The notes under the pieces: generated by a model
Seen by the model: only the letters and a program-made list of their open reading frames with translations
What the model was told of the DNA's origin: nothing
Databases searched by the model: none
Shown: positions 41,025 through 49,443 of the stretch, in pieces
Layout of the letters: each line of letters opens with the position of its first letter
How positions within the stretch are numbered: position 1 is the first letter of the stretch
Position numbers and translations under genes: made by a program
Assembly: GCA_963742865.1 (NCBI GenBank)
Contig: CAVUNW010000016.1
Location: 186,001-250,000 of the forward strand
DNA from: Bog-532 sp963742865
GTDB taxonomy: Bacteria > Actinomycetota > Actinomycetes > Streptosporangiales > Streptosporangiaceae
Direction of reading: 5' to 3'
DNA length: 64,000 bases

Positions 41025-41962
41025 TCAGCCCGCGGACGGCATCTTGGCCTGCAGGGCCGTGATCGTGGGCGTGCAGACGGTGGCGGGCTGGTTGCCGGTC
41101 ATACCGCAAATCGCTGCGGTGATGTAGTTGGCGGTGCCGCCGACGGCCTGGGCCACCGGGTCAGACGGGTTCTTCAGCGACGAGGCGATGGTGGCCCAGC
41201 TCTTGCCGTCCAGAAGCCCCGGGCCGGTGGCCACGCTCGCGCCGGTGATCAGGTAATGGCCGCCGAAATAGACGAAGGGAATCGCGCCCTTGTTAGCGGC
41301 GGGGACGTAGGGAGGAGCGTCGTACTTGGCCAGGAGGGCCTGCTGCTCCGCGGTGGGGGTCTGCAGTGGCGTGTAGCCGCCGCTGCCGTCGGGGACGTTG
41401 GTGGTCTCCTCCACCGGCGTGAAGACCAGGTACTTGCTGGTGTAGGTGGACTTGTAGAACGTCCAGGTAGGCGTGTTGGGGTAGACTCACCGGGGATGTT
41501 GCCCGAATGCACCGTGTGCAGGCCGGAGAAGGTGCCGAAGCGGCTCAGCGCGACGATCATCCCCCACCGCTCGAACGCGCAGTAGGGGCAGTACTCCGCG
41601 CCGATGTAGAGCATTTCGGGCTTTCCGCCGGAGGTCAGCGGCGTCCCGGAGATCTTGGCGGGCGGGTTGGTGACGCTCCCGGCGCCGATCTTCTCCAGCG
41701 TGGTGGCGGGCACGCTGACGGTGTCATTGATCACCGAGGACAGCGCCGCGCCGGTCGGGCCGTTGGCGCTGCTGGTCGTCGTGGCCGGCTTGGAGTTCAG
41801 CTTGATGACCACGAAGACGACCACGATCACGATGACAAGAGCCGCGGCACCGGAGATGAGCAGCACCCGATTGCGGACCTCGCGCCGTCGCTGCGCGGCC
41901 CGCTGGGCGGCGATCCGCTGCTGGCGGCTCGCACCCTGTTTGGTTCTGCTGGCTTTACCCAT
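41025..41962 (-). pseudogene. DsbA-like (DUF929/thioredoxin-fold) membrane-anchored protein, frameshifted copy
   Basis: This is closely related to the intact protein at 45050-45997. It has an N-terminal basic segment, one transmembrane helix (NRVLLISGAAALVIVIVVVF), the thioredoxin-type CPYC motif in MLYIGAEYCPYCAFERWGM and a C-terminal half (QALLAKYDAPPYVPAANKGA). One base is missing near 41485, between GGTGAG and TCTACC on the coding strand, where the paralog has GAGGT. The C-terminal half is therefore in another frame. The two halves are otherwise undamaged, so an assembly indel is possible. The start lies 4 bp after the MFS stop on the same strand. Confidence 0.85.
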
Positions 41963-41966
41963 GGCC

Positions 41967-43508
41967 TTACTCAGTATGCCCTGACTCGGAGCGCAACGTC
42001 ACCAGGGCCAGCACTCCGGCGGCCAGAACCAGGCCGGCCGAAAGGAACAGCGCATCGCGCAGGCCGTCGTGGAACGCGGTGTACGCGGCGTTGATGACCT
42101 TCTGCACGAGGGCACCCTGGCCTGCGGGCCCCACCCCGGAGCTGTTACCGCTGGCGGGCACCTGGCCGGTCTCGACGCCGCGGATGACGATGGCCTGGAT
42201 GTTGGGCGGCAGCCCGAGGGCGCGCAACTGACCGGCGATGCTCGAGTTGAGCTGGCCGTTGACCAGGGCGCCGAGGACGGCTACCCCGGTCACCGCGCCC
42301 ACCTCGCGGCTGGTGTTGGTCGCCGAGGCGGCCATGCCGGATCGTTCCGGCGGCACCGCCGATAGCGCCGAGGACGTGATGGGCACGACCGTGGCGCCGA
42401 TGCCGATCCCGGTCAGGGCCAGCGCCACCAGCAGCGGAAGATAGTCCGGATGCGGGCTGAGGTTGAGGTCGGACAGGACCAGGCCCGCCGCGAACAGCGC
42501 GCAGCCGCCGAAGATCGCCCAGCGCAGGCTGATGACCCCCAGCCAGCGGCCGGTCAGCAGCGAAGCGACGATCATGAGCGCGGTCATCGGCAGGAAGACC
42601 AGCGCGATGCGGAAGCCGGACAGCCCGACGACCTCGAAGAGGTACAGCGCGGTGAAGAAGAAGATCGCGAACGTCGCGAAGTAGGTGCAGAAGGCCACGA
42701 TGTTCGCGGTCGTGAAGCCGGCGACGCGCAGATACTTCAGGTCGACGAGCGGATGGGCGGCCCTGGCCTCCCGCCAGATGAAAGCGACGGCCGCCACCGC
42801 GCTCACGCAGAACAGCGCGATGACCTCGGGGGCAGCGAAACCGGCCGTCTCCGCGGTGATAATCGCGAACACCATGGCGGCCAGAACCGCGGAGCCGAGC
42901 AGCGCCCCGGCGGTGTCGACGCGGTTCGCGTCCGGGTCGGCGCTCTCCGGCAGGATCACGGCGCCCAGGATCAGAGCAGCCAGCCCGAATACGAGGTTGA
43001 ACCAGAAGATGGCCCGCCAGTCCCACAGGCCGACGAGCGCCCCCCCGACCACCGGCCCCAGCGCGAGGGCCAGGCCCGAGACGGCGGCCCAGACACCAAT
43101 GGCCCGGTCCCGGCTGCGCTTATCCGTGTACAGGTGCCGCAGCATCGACAGCGTGCCGGGCTCGCTGGCGGCGGCGCCCAGCCCCATGACCGCCCGCCCG
43201 GCGATCAGCACACCGGGATTCGGGGCCAGCGCGCAGAGGACCGAGCCCGCGCAGAACACGCCCGCCCCGGTCAGCATGACGATCTTGCGGCCCAGTTCGT
43301 CGCCGATCATCCCGCAGGCGAGCATCACGCTCGCGAACGTCAGCGCGTAGGCCCCGACCACCCACTGCAGCGACGAGACCCCGGCGTGCAGCGTGGTCTG
43401 CACGCTGCCGAGGGCGACGCTCACGACCGTGTTGTCGAGGAAGGTCAGGAACAGCAGCGTGCACAGCACGGCCAGAGCCAGCGGCCGCCCGCCGTGGCCG
43501 ACGGCCAC
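41967..43508 (-). CDS. MFS transporter, DHA2 (14-helix drug exporter) family
   Basis: The 513-aa protein has about 14 hydrophobic helices. The motif-A-like loop is ACGMIGDELGRKIVMLTGAG, the motif-C-like stretch is GLALALGPVVGGALVG, and the N-terminus LFLTFLDNTVVSVALGSVQT is typical of the EmrB/QacA subfamily. It should use the proton gradient to export small lipophilic or cationic compounds. GTG 43508 follows GGGGGA. The DsbA-like gene starts 4 bp downstream of its stop, so they are co-transcribed. The upstream lipoprotein gene is 58 bp away. Confidence 0.92.
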   Translation of the reverse strand: MAVGHGGRPLALAVLCTLLFLTFLDNTVVSVALGSVQTTLHAGVSSLQWVVGAYALTFASVMLACGMIGDELGRKIVMLTGAGVFCAGSVLCALAPNPGVLIAGRAVMGLGAAASEPGTLSMLRHLYTDKRSRDRAIGVWAAVSGLALALGPVVGGALVGLWDWRAIFWFNLVFGLAALILGAVILPESADPDANRVDTAGALLGSAVLAAMVFAIITAETAGFAAPEVIALFCVSAVAAVAFIWREARAAHPLVDLKYLRVAGFTTANIVAFCTYFATFAIFFFTALYLFEVVGLSGFRIALVFLPMTALMIVASLLTGRWLGVISLRWAIFGGCALFAAGLVLSDLNLSPHPDYLPLLVALALTGIGIGATVVPITSSALSAVPPERSGMAASATNTSREVGAVTGVAVLGALVNGQLNSSIAGQLRALGLPPNIQAIVIRGVETGQVPASGNSSGVGPAGQGALVQKVINAAYTAFHDGLRDALFLSAGLVLAAGVLALVTLRSESGHTE

Positions 43509-43566
43509 CGGTCCCCCGGGGCCCTCGGACTGCGTCTCGGGTGAAGCTCCCGGGGTCCACCGGCAG

Positions 43567-44115
43567 CTAGCCGACGGCGTTGGCGCAGGCCGAGGGCGCC
43601 TTACCGCTGTTTTCCAGGGTCAGCAGGGCGCAGAAACTCTGGTCGCCGACCTTCCAGATGCCACTCTGGAAGACGGCCACACCGGGCTGGTTCTTCAGCG
43701 CCGGGGACCCGCCGACCAGGATCGAGTACACCACCTTGGCCTGGGCGGGGGACTCGATGGTCACGGAACTGACCGACGACGTAGCCGAGGACGCGAGCGG
43801 CGAATTGGCCTGCGCCTTGATGATCGACGCGAACATCTGGCCGTTCTGCAGCAGGCTGACCCGCTTGGCCACAGGCGTCTTGGGATTGAAGAATGCTTCC
43901 CAGTTGGCCTTGATCTCGTTGATCGCGGCCGACGAGGAACCGCCGCTGGGCGAGGACGGCGCCGCCGAGGTCGCGGGTGCGGCTGACGTGGGCGCGGCCG
44001 CGGAGGAGCTAGCGGAAGCGCTCGGCTGGCCGCTACCGCTGCTGCTGCAGGCCGCAACGGCCATGACCGCACCGAAAGCGAATATGAGGAAAACCCTAGG
44101 GGGATGCAATCGCAT
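43567..44115 (-). CDS. Lipoprotein, MTB12-like
   Basis: The 182-aa product has a lipoprotein signal (FLIFAFGAVMAVAAC, lipobox VAAC with Cys23). A Ser/Ala/Pro-rich linker follows, then a small domain of the low-molecular-weight-antigen MTB12 type (INEIKANWEAFFNPKTPVAK, LLQNGQMFASIIKAQ, IWKVGDQSFCALLTLE). It would sit on the outer face of the membrane. The function of the family is unknown. It lies upstream of the MFS and DsbA-like genes and could be their first cistron. AT-richer sequence at 44196-44220 may be the promoter. Confidence 0.85.
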   Translation of the reverse strand: MRLHPPRVFLIFAFGAVMAVAACSSSGSGQPSASASSSAAAPTSAAPATSAAPSSPSGGSSSAAINEIKANWEAFFNPKTPVAKRVSLLQNGQMFASIIKAQANSPLASSATSSVSSVTIESPAQAKVVYSILVGGSPALKNQPGVAVFQSGIWKVGDQSFCALLTLENSGKAPSACANAVG

Positions 44116-44363
44116 GGGAGCCCTCCTCTGGCTCGAGCGCCGAACTGAAGGACCGCAACGCGGGCACAGGGCTGGTTACAGACAGCAACGCCCGCTTGAT
44201 CCTTATCTTAACGCGTCAGTAGCGGGGAAGGCCGGAATGTACGCCGGAGCGCTGACATGTCCGTCAGCTAAGGCTCAGCCAGTAGTCAGCCAGGCTGCAG
44301 GGTGCCTAGCTCGGAGGGTGGACCCGGCGGGCGCAGGCCCGGCGCGGCTACGGGTGCGCGGAG

Positions 44364-45050
44364 CTAGCGGCGGGCGGTAACCGCCGGCCGCGGGGTGAGG
44401 CCCCAGATGGCCACGGCAAGGCCGGTAAGGACGAAGAGCACGAACGTGATGACGTGCACGCTCGTGCAGTACAGGCAGATGCTCCCGATCTGAAACAGCT
44501 CGGCGTACAGCAGGTACAGCACGAACCCGATCCCCACCACCAGCGAGAGCAGCCGGGTAAGGGCGATCTCGCGGCGCCCGGACCGCCAGGCGTACGGGCT
44601 CATGATCGCGACCAGGAAGACATAGAAGGCCAGCCCGAGGACCGCGACCGGAATGCCGAACACGATCGACTGCGGACTGGTGGTCACCTTGCCGCAGTTG
44701 ATCGCGCCGGAGGTCTCGGTGCAGCCGGCCAGGGCCGAATCCGTGTAGTGCGTGTACGTCAGGTAGGCGGACACACCAAGGCCGGCGATCGCAAGGGCGA
44801 AGGTCGTCCAGCGCAGCCAGGCGGGCACGCCCGCCGGCTCCGGGGCGGGCGCCGGCGTTGCGTCCCGGCGCGGCTTGGCCTGCTGGGCCCCGTTGCGCTG
44901 GGCCCCTTTGGCGGCGGCGCCTTTGGCAGCGGCGCCTTTGGGCCCGGTCCCCTGGCGCTGGGCCCCGCTGCCCTGGGCCGGGGTGCGCGCGGCCCCCGTC
45001 CGCTGGGTTCCCGTCCGCTGGGCCCCGCTCCGCTGCGCCGCCTTCGCCAT
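44364..45050 (-). CDS. Vitamin K epoxide reductase (VKOR) family protein
   Basis: The 228-aa product has a disordered basic N-terminus of about 65 residues (GAQRTGTQRTG, GAAAKGAAAKG repeats). Four to five membrane helices follow. VKOR motifs are INCGKVTTSPQSIVFGIPVA (loop Cys and conserved Ser), SGAIN nearby, and the active-site pair SICLYCTSVHVITF (CxxC). Bacterial VKORs reoxidise DsbA-like proteins using menaquinone. The gene overlaps the intact DsbA-like gene upstream (TGATG), making a matched oxidant/thiol-oxidase pair. The N-terminal tail is longer than in most homologues. Confidence 0.93.
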   Translation of the reverse strand: MAKAAQRSGAQRTGTQRTGAARTPAQGSGAQRQGTGPKGAAAKGAAAKGAQRNGAQQAKPRRDATPAPAPEPAGVPAWLRWTTFALAIAGLGVSAYLTYTHYTDSALAGCTETSGAINCGKVTTSPQSIVFGIPVAVLGLAFYVFLVAIMSPYAWRSGRREIALTRLLSLVVGIGFVLYLLYAELFQIGSICLYCTSVHVITFVLFVLTGLAVAIWGLTPRPAVTARR

Positions 45051-45997
45051 CAGATCTTCGCCTCCAGCTGCTTGACCACCGGGGTGCAGGCGGAGGCCCG
45101 CTGGTTGCCGGTGAGCTTGCAGATCGTGGCGGTCAGGTAGTTAGCCGTGCCGTCGACCGCCTTGGCGATCGGGCTCGTGGGGTCCTTGAGGGCGGTGGCG
45201 ATCTGGTTCCAGCTCTTGCCCTGGAGGACCTGCGGGCTATAACTGGCCCCGCTGATCATGTACTTGTTGCCGAAGTCGATGAAGGGAATGGCGCCCGCGC
45301 TGGACGAGGGGACGTAGGGCGGCGCGTCGTACTTGGACAGCAGGGCCTGCTGAGCCGCGGTCGGCGTCTGCAGCGTGGTGTAGGACGCGCCGCTGCTGGT
45401 CTGCGTCGGGATGTTGGTCTGCATCTCGACGGCCGAGAACGCCAGGTACTTGCTGGTGTACGTGGACTTGTAGAACGTCCAGGTAGGCGTGTTGGGGAAC
45501 ACCTCACCGGAGTTGTTTCCCGAGTGCACCGTGCTGAGGCCCGAGAAGGTGCCGAACCGGCTCAGGGCGACCACCATCGCCCACCGCTCGGCCGCGCAAT
45601 ACGGGCAGTACTCCGCGCCCATGTAGAGCATCTCCGGCTTACCGCCGGACGTGAGCGGTGTGCCGCCCTTGATGGCTGTCGGCAGGCCCGATGACAGGAC
45701 GCCGCTGCCGGCGCCAACCTTGTCCAGCGTGCTGTTGGGGATGCTGGTGGTGTTCGTGACCACGTTGGCCAGCGCGGTGCCGGTGGGCCCGTTGCTGACG
45801 CCGCCGGCGGTGGCGGCCTGCGGCTTGGAGTTCGCCTTGACCACCACGAAGCTGACCACGATCGCGACGATCACGACGACGACACCCGAGAACATCAGCA
45901 CCTTGTTGCGGATCTCGGCCCTGCGCGCAGCGGCCTGCTGGGCCGCGATTCTCTCCCGGCGGGTGCCGTCCCGCTTGGCCCTGCTTGCCTTACCCAT
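45050..45997 (-). CDS. DsbA-like (DUF929/thioredoxin-fold) membrane-anchored protein, intact copy
   Basis: The 315-aa product starts with MGKASRAKRDGTRRERIAAQ, a basic cytoplasmic segment. One transmembrane helix (VLMFSGVVVVIVAIVVSFVV) and an exported thioredoxin-fold domain follow. The active-site motif is GAEYCPYCAAERWAMVVALS, with later SKYDAPPYVPSSSAGAIPFI and TATICKLTGNQRASACTP. CPYC with a downstream VKOR indicates introduction of disulfides into exported proteins. The gene is translationally coupled to VKOR. The second, frameshifted copy lies 3.1 kb further on the same strand. Confidence 0.9.
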   Translation of the reverse strand: MGKASRAKRDGTRRERIAAQQAAARRAEIRNKVLMFSGVVVVIVAIVVSFVVVKANSKPQAATAGGVSNGPTGTALANVVTNTTSIPNSTLDKVGAGSGVLSSGLPTAIKGGTPLTSGGKPEMLYMGAEYCPYCAAERWAMVVALSRFGTFSGLSTVHSGNNSGEVFPNTPTWTFYKSTYTSKYLAFSAVEMQTNIPTQTSSGASYTTLQTPTAAQQALLSKYDAPPYVPSSSAGAIPFIDFGNKYMISGASYSPQVLQGKSWNQIATALKDPTSPIAKAVDGTANYLTATICKLTGNQRASACTPVVKQLEAKI

Positions 45998-46504
45998 CGC
46001 GTGCCGTAACCTGGCCTCTCGCTCTACTGTGCCGCCTTACCGGGCCGCCTTACCGGGCCGCCTTACTGGCCCGGCGGCTGGTACCGCCGGGCGGCGTCCC
46101 GCTGACTCACGGCGGCTGCCCGATACTGATCTATGGCAGTCCGCCGGAAAGCACCCCAGGCCCGGCTGCCGGTTCCCCATCATATTGGGTAGCAAGGCCG
46201 TTACGGGCCGCCTCCAGCAAGGATTCACGCTACTCAGAGCCAGCACAGAGGTTGGCCCAGCCACCCGGGCGCCCCAGGGCGGCCCGGGGCGGCTCCCACC
46301 GCGTCACCGAGCCAGGCAGGCGAGCTCGTATGTACGATTCTGGGGGAAATTGTGGGAACACACCTGGCCGCTCGGTGCGTAGCGCCAGCGTTGTGATGTG
46401 CCCGTTATAGGTCCACGCCATGTCCGGATATTGCGTCATCTTGCCCATATCGCGACATGTCGTGCTATCTTTCCCGGATATATCGACGATCCCGGGGGGA
46501 ACCC
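45998..46504. other. Intergenic region with short repeats and the MHYT gene promoter
   Basis: The 507 bp hold no convincing gene. At 46027-46068 a 13-bp unit (CCGCCTTACCGGG) repeats three times. Near the MHYT start there is a perfect 10-bp palindrome, CGACATGTCG (46453-46462), and two CCGGATAT words (46422, 46486), a possible operator. GGGGGGA (46495-46501) is the ribosome site. Confidence 0.5.
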
Positions 46505-47323
46505 GTGCCGATAGTGCATGTCCATAACTTCTCGTACGGGCTGCTGAACCCGGTGCTGGGCTACCTGACGTCCTGCCTCGGGGCCTTCATCGGCCTGGGG
46601 TGCGCCACGCGGGCGCGGGCCCATGCGGGCGCCCAGCGCGTGCTGTGGTTGCTCCTCGCCTCGGTCTCCCTGGGGGCCACCGGCATCTGGGCGATGCACT
46701 TCGTCGCCATGCTCGGCTTCACCATTCCCGGCCAGCCCATCCTGTACAAGCTGCCGCTGACCATCGTCAGCATGCTGATCGCAGTGGTCGTGGTGGCGAT
46801 CGGCCTGTTCATCGTGGGCTTCAGTCGCCCGGGGGGATGGGTGCCGATAGTGACCGGCGGCGTCATCGTCGGCCTCGGCATCGCGAGCATGCACTATCTC
46901 GGCATGAAGGCCATCAGCATGCCGGAGATGATGCGGTACAACGTCCCCCTGGTCGTGCTGTCCGTCGTCATCGCGATCGCCGCGGGGACGGCAGCGCTGT
47001 GGGCCTCCGTCAACCTGCGCGGTATCTGGCCGACCATCGGCGCCGCCCTGATCTTCGGGGTGGCGGTCACCGGCATGCACTACACCGGCATGGCGGCGAT
47101 GCATCTCTACGCGACCAACGGCGGCATCTACGGGGCCGGGCAGAACACCGTGACCGGAGGCGTCGCCGCGTCGGGCTTCGTGCTGCCCCTGGTGCTTGGC
47201 ATCGGCATCTTCAGCTTCCTGTCCCTGATCGTCATCATGCTGGCCCCGTCGGAGGATGAGATCCGGGCCGACACGCGACTGGCCGAACGTCTCGCAGACG
47301 GGCCGGTCAGCCACCGCCGTTAG
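46505..47323 (+). CDS. MHYT-domain membrane sensor protein
   Basis: The 272-aa protein has seven predicted helices and three MHYT-type motifs: IWAMHFVAMLG, IASMHYLGMKAISMPEM and TGMHYTGMAAMHLY. In the family these Met/His residues are proposed to bind copper and sense O2, CO or NO. No GGDEF, EAL or kinase domain follows. The cytoplasmic tail (PSEDEIRADTRLAERL) is short, so it may signal through a partner or act as a transporter-like protein. GTG 46505 fits the first helix. It is monocistronic. Confidence 0.9.
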   Translation: MPIVHVHNFSYGLLNPVLGYLTSCLGAFIGLGCATRARAHAGAQRVLWLLLASVSLGATGIWAMHFVAMLGFTIPGQPILYKLPLTIVSMLIAVVVVAIGLFIVGFSRPGGWVPIVTGGVIVGLGIASMHYLGMKAISMPEMMRYNVPLVVLSVVIAIAAGTAALWASVNLRGIWPTIGAALIFGVAVTGMHYTGMAAMHLYATNGGIYGAGQNTVTGGVAASGFVLPLVLGIGIFSFLSLIVIMLAPSEDEIRADTRLAERLADGPVSHRR

Positions 47324-47386
47324 GGACTCCCGGCCACGCCGGCAGGCTTCGCCTCCGCTGGACGGGCGCCGATACGTCGCTGGTGG

Positions 47387-47455
47387 CCGGGCCATGTCGC
47401 TGGGCGGCCTACCGTGCGGGTGCTGAATGGCTCCGGGCCATGTCGCTGGGCGGCC
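47387..47455. repeat. 23-bp direct repeat downstream of the MHYT gene
   Basis: CCGGGCCATGTCGCTGGGCG occurs at 47387 and 47433 (23 bp shared, 46-bp period). A shorter related word, GGTCATGTCGTGC, lies at 47483. It lies in untranslated sequence. The function is unknown. Confidence 0.7.
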
Positions 47456-47552
47456 CAGGCCCAGGTCCCTGGTCGACGGCGGGTCATGTCGTGCAATTGC
47501 GCGGTCCAAATGATCATGAAACGAAAAGACGATACGCGGGTTTTGCCCGCAT

Positions 47553-47582
47553 TTGACAACGTTCGCGTAGCCTATTTGTCAA
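47553..47582 (+). promoter_or_regulatory. Promoter/operator inverted repeat TTGACAA...TTGTCAA
   Basis: TTGACAA (47553-47559) and TTGTCAA (47576-47582) form a perfect 7-bp inverted repeat with a 16-bp spacer upstream of the G1 peptidase gene. TTGACA could also serve as a -35 box. The following DNA is exceptionally AT-rich for the genome. Confidence 0.45.
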
Positions 47583-47587
47583 TCTTT

Positions 47588-47627
47588 AGCAAGCGGAATG
47601 CAATCTTAACGCTTGCTTATTTTTTTC
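47588..47627 (+). terminator. Rho-independent terminator or attenuator
   Basis: AGCAAGCG (47588-47595) and CGCTTGCT (47610-47617) form an 8-bp stem followed by TATTTTTTTC, the only classic T-tract terminator seen in the window. It is 264 bp after the MHYT stop and 108 bp before the G1 peptidase ATG, so it may end the MHYT transcript. If the promoter lies at 47553, it would instead act as a leader attenuator. Confidence 0.7.
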
Positions 47628-47734
47628 ACTTTTCTTTACGTTGCTTTGGTGTTGGATTCGGTCGGGTCGTACCACTCTTGGACCGAACAGCGTTCTTCCT
47701 CCCAAAGAGGAACGCGCGAGCAACGGAGACACAC

Positions 47735-48611
47735 ATGAGTCTTAGCGCCCGAAGGCGCGCTCTGGTCATCGCGGGGAGCTCGGTCCTGGCAGGCTTCACG
47801 TTGATGGCACCCGCCTACGCCGCCACGTCGGGCCACTCCACCGCGCCTGCCGTTACCACCGTCACGGCGGGACCGCACACCCCGGACGGGGCCGCCGTCC
47901 AGCCCGGCGGGGTGAGCCACCTCGTTGGCCCGGCCAGGACCCATCCCGGGGCCAGGAATGCGACCACCACCAGCACGAACTGGTCGGGATATGCGGCAAC
48001 CGGCAACAATGGCGCGTTCAGCAGCATTTCAGCGAGCTGGGTCGAGCCGACCGGCATATGCCGTTCGGGCCAGCAATACTCCAGCTTCTGGGTGGGCCTG
48101 GATGGGTACAACAGCAACTCGGTGGAGCAAACCGGGTCGGAAGTCGACTGCTCCGGCAGCACGCCGCAGTACTACTCCTGGTACGAGATGTACCCGGCCT
48201 ATCCGGTCAACTTCAGCAATGCGGTGCGGCCCGGCGACCACTTCACCGGATCGGTGACGTTCACCGGCGGCAGCAGCTTCACGCTGAAGCTCTCCGACAC
48301 CACGAGGGGCTGGAGCCACACGGTCACGAAGAACCCTGTCCGGTGCCGCCCGGTCCTCGGCGGAGGTTATCGCCGAGGCACCGTGCTGCACCGCGAGCGG
48401 GGGCATCCTGCCGCTGGCCGACTTCGGCAAGGTCAGCTTCTCCGGCTCGACGGCCAACGGGGCGACGCTGAGCACGTTCAACCCGGTAGGGATCAACATG
48501 GTCTCGGCTAACGGCGTCGCGGAAGACAGCGTGTCGGCACTCAGCGGGGGAAGCTTCACCGCCACCTGGCTGAGCAGCGGCAACGGACGCCGGGGAGGTA
48601 CCCGGGGGTAG
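47735..48611 (+). pseudogene. Secreted G1 (eqolisin-like) glutamic peptidase, frameshifted
   Basis: ATG 47735 starts a Sec signal peptide (RRALVIAGSSVLAGFTLMAP, cleavage near AYA-AT). A propeptide and a peptidase A4/G1 domain follow: TSTNWSGYAATGNNGAFSSI, FWVGLDGYNSNSVEQTGSEV with the catalytic Gln, and YSWYEMYPAYPVNF. Near 48333 an extra C shifts the frame. In the next frame the domain continues with SGAARSSAEVIAEAP (catalytic Glu), ILPLADFGKVSFSGSTANGA and so on to TAG 48611. The two catalytic residues are thus on either side of the frameshift. It would be about 292 aa if repaired. A true mutation would abolish activity, but an assembly error is possible. Confidence 0.88.
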
Positions 48612-48630
48612 CCGCGCCGGCTGACTACCG

Positions 48631-48672
48631 GACGGCCCTCCCGGCGGCCGCATGGGCGCCGGGAGGGCCGTC
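48631..48672 (+). terminator. Terminator hairpin after the G1 peptidase gene
   Basis: GACGGCCCTCCCGGCG (48631-48646) and its exact reverse complement (48657-48672) give a perfect 16-bp GC-rich stem with a 10-nt loop, 19 bp after the TAG. There is no T-tract, as is common in high-GC actinobacteria. Confidence 0.75.
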
Positions 48673-48801
48673 GCAGGCGCGGCCTGGGAGCGGAGCTGTA
48701 GGCAGGCCTGGGAGCGGCATCGCAGGCGCGGCCTCGGAGCAGCACCGCAGCCTCGGAGCAGGGCCGCCCACCCCTGAACGAGCTGCTGAATTTGGGAAGG
48801 C

Positions 48802-49131
48802 TCAGCTGGCGGCGGTGAGCGGGGGCAGCGTCCGGCGCGCCCGGGTTCGGGCACGTCGCATGGATTTGCGCTCCTGCTCGGTTGTACCGCCCCAGACGCC
48901 ATAGCTATACGCGTCTTCCAGCGCGTAGTGAAGGCAATCGCTCCGTACCGTGCAGCGGGCGCAGACCGCCTTGGCGGCCAGAATCTGCCGGGCGGAGGGA
49001 CCCTCCGACGTCAGGGGGAAGAAAAGCTCGGGATCCTCATCGCGGCACGCTCCGTGGGCGAGCCAGGCCCGGCGGCGTAGCCGCGTGCCGTTCGCCGGTT
49101 GCGTCGCTGGCGCCGGTTGCGGTGCTGGCAC
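48802..49131 (-). CDS. WhiB-family transcriptional regulator
   Basis: The 109-aa product has the four cluster cysteines: GACRDEDPELFFP (Cys29), VCARCTVRSDCLHYAL (Cys57, Cys60, Cys66). The G(V/I)WGG turn in YGVWGGTTEQERKSMRRART is followed by a basic C-terminus that contacts DNA. WhiB-like proteins bind a [4Fe-4S] cluster and the primary sigma factor, responding to redox, NO or developmental cues. GTG 49131 with GGGAGG 5 nt upstream defines the start. The longer open frame upstream is not supported. Which Wbl subclass it belongs to is not clear. Confidence 0.94.
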   Translation of the reverse strand: MPAPQPAPATQPANGTRLRRRAWLAHGACRDEDPELFFPLTSEGPSARQILAAKAVCARCTVRSDCLHYALEDAYSYGVWGGTTEQERKSMRRARTRARRTLPPLTAAS

Positions 49132-49370
49132 GGGACCTCCCAGTCGTGCGGGCCGATGGACCAGCCCTAGCCACTGCCCGCGGGCTCCCCTCTTATGCAG
49201 CCGGAATGAACATTCCTGCTCGGGAGCGAGCGCGGCGCGGAGAGCGCCCGCTACTAGAGAAGAATCTCGATTTGCGCTGCCCTTACAGCCCGCACTCGGG
49301 CGGGTGTGACTCGTGGGGCTCTTGGGCCATCGAGGGCCCGATTCGGGGGTTCTCTTTCGCGTGAGCACTT
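49132..49370. other. Upstream region of the WhiB gene, no gene seen
   Basis: Contains the probable whiB promoter, including a less GC-rich stretch near 49250-49280. An open frame extending the WhiB protein N-terminally crosses it, but its codon use and amino-acid composition are poor. Nothing else recognised. Confidence 0.4.
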
Positions 49371-49423
49371 CATGATCGGCGTCGGAAATCCGCAGTATGT
49401 GCGGAAAAATCACGCCGATCATG
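49371..49423 (-). terminator. Nested inverted repeat after the DMT transporter gene
   Basis: CATGATCGGCGT (49371-49382) and ACGCCGATCATG (49412-49423) form a perfect 12-bp stem. Inside it TCCGC and GCGGA form a second 5-bp stem. It starts 20 bp past the transporter stop on the same strand, so it probably terminates that transcript. It also sits upstream of whiB and could be regulatory. Confidence 0.6.
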
Positions 49424-49443
49424 GTCTGCACATCCCGGGCCTG

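Noticed and set aside
49132..49431. N-terminal 100-residue extension of the WhiB protein
   Set aside because: WhiB proteins are short, a good ribosome site precedes GTG 49131, and the extension has poor composition.
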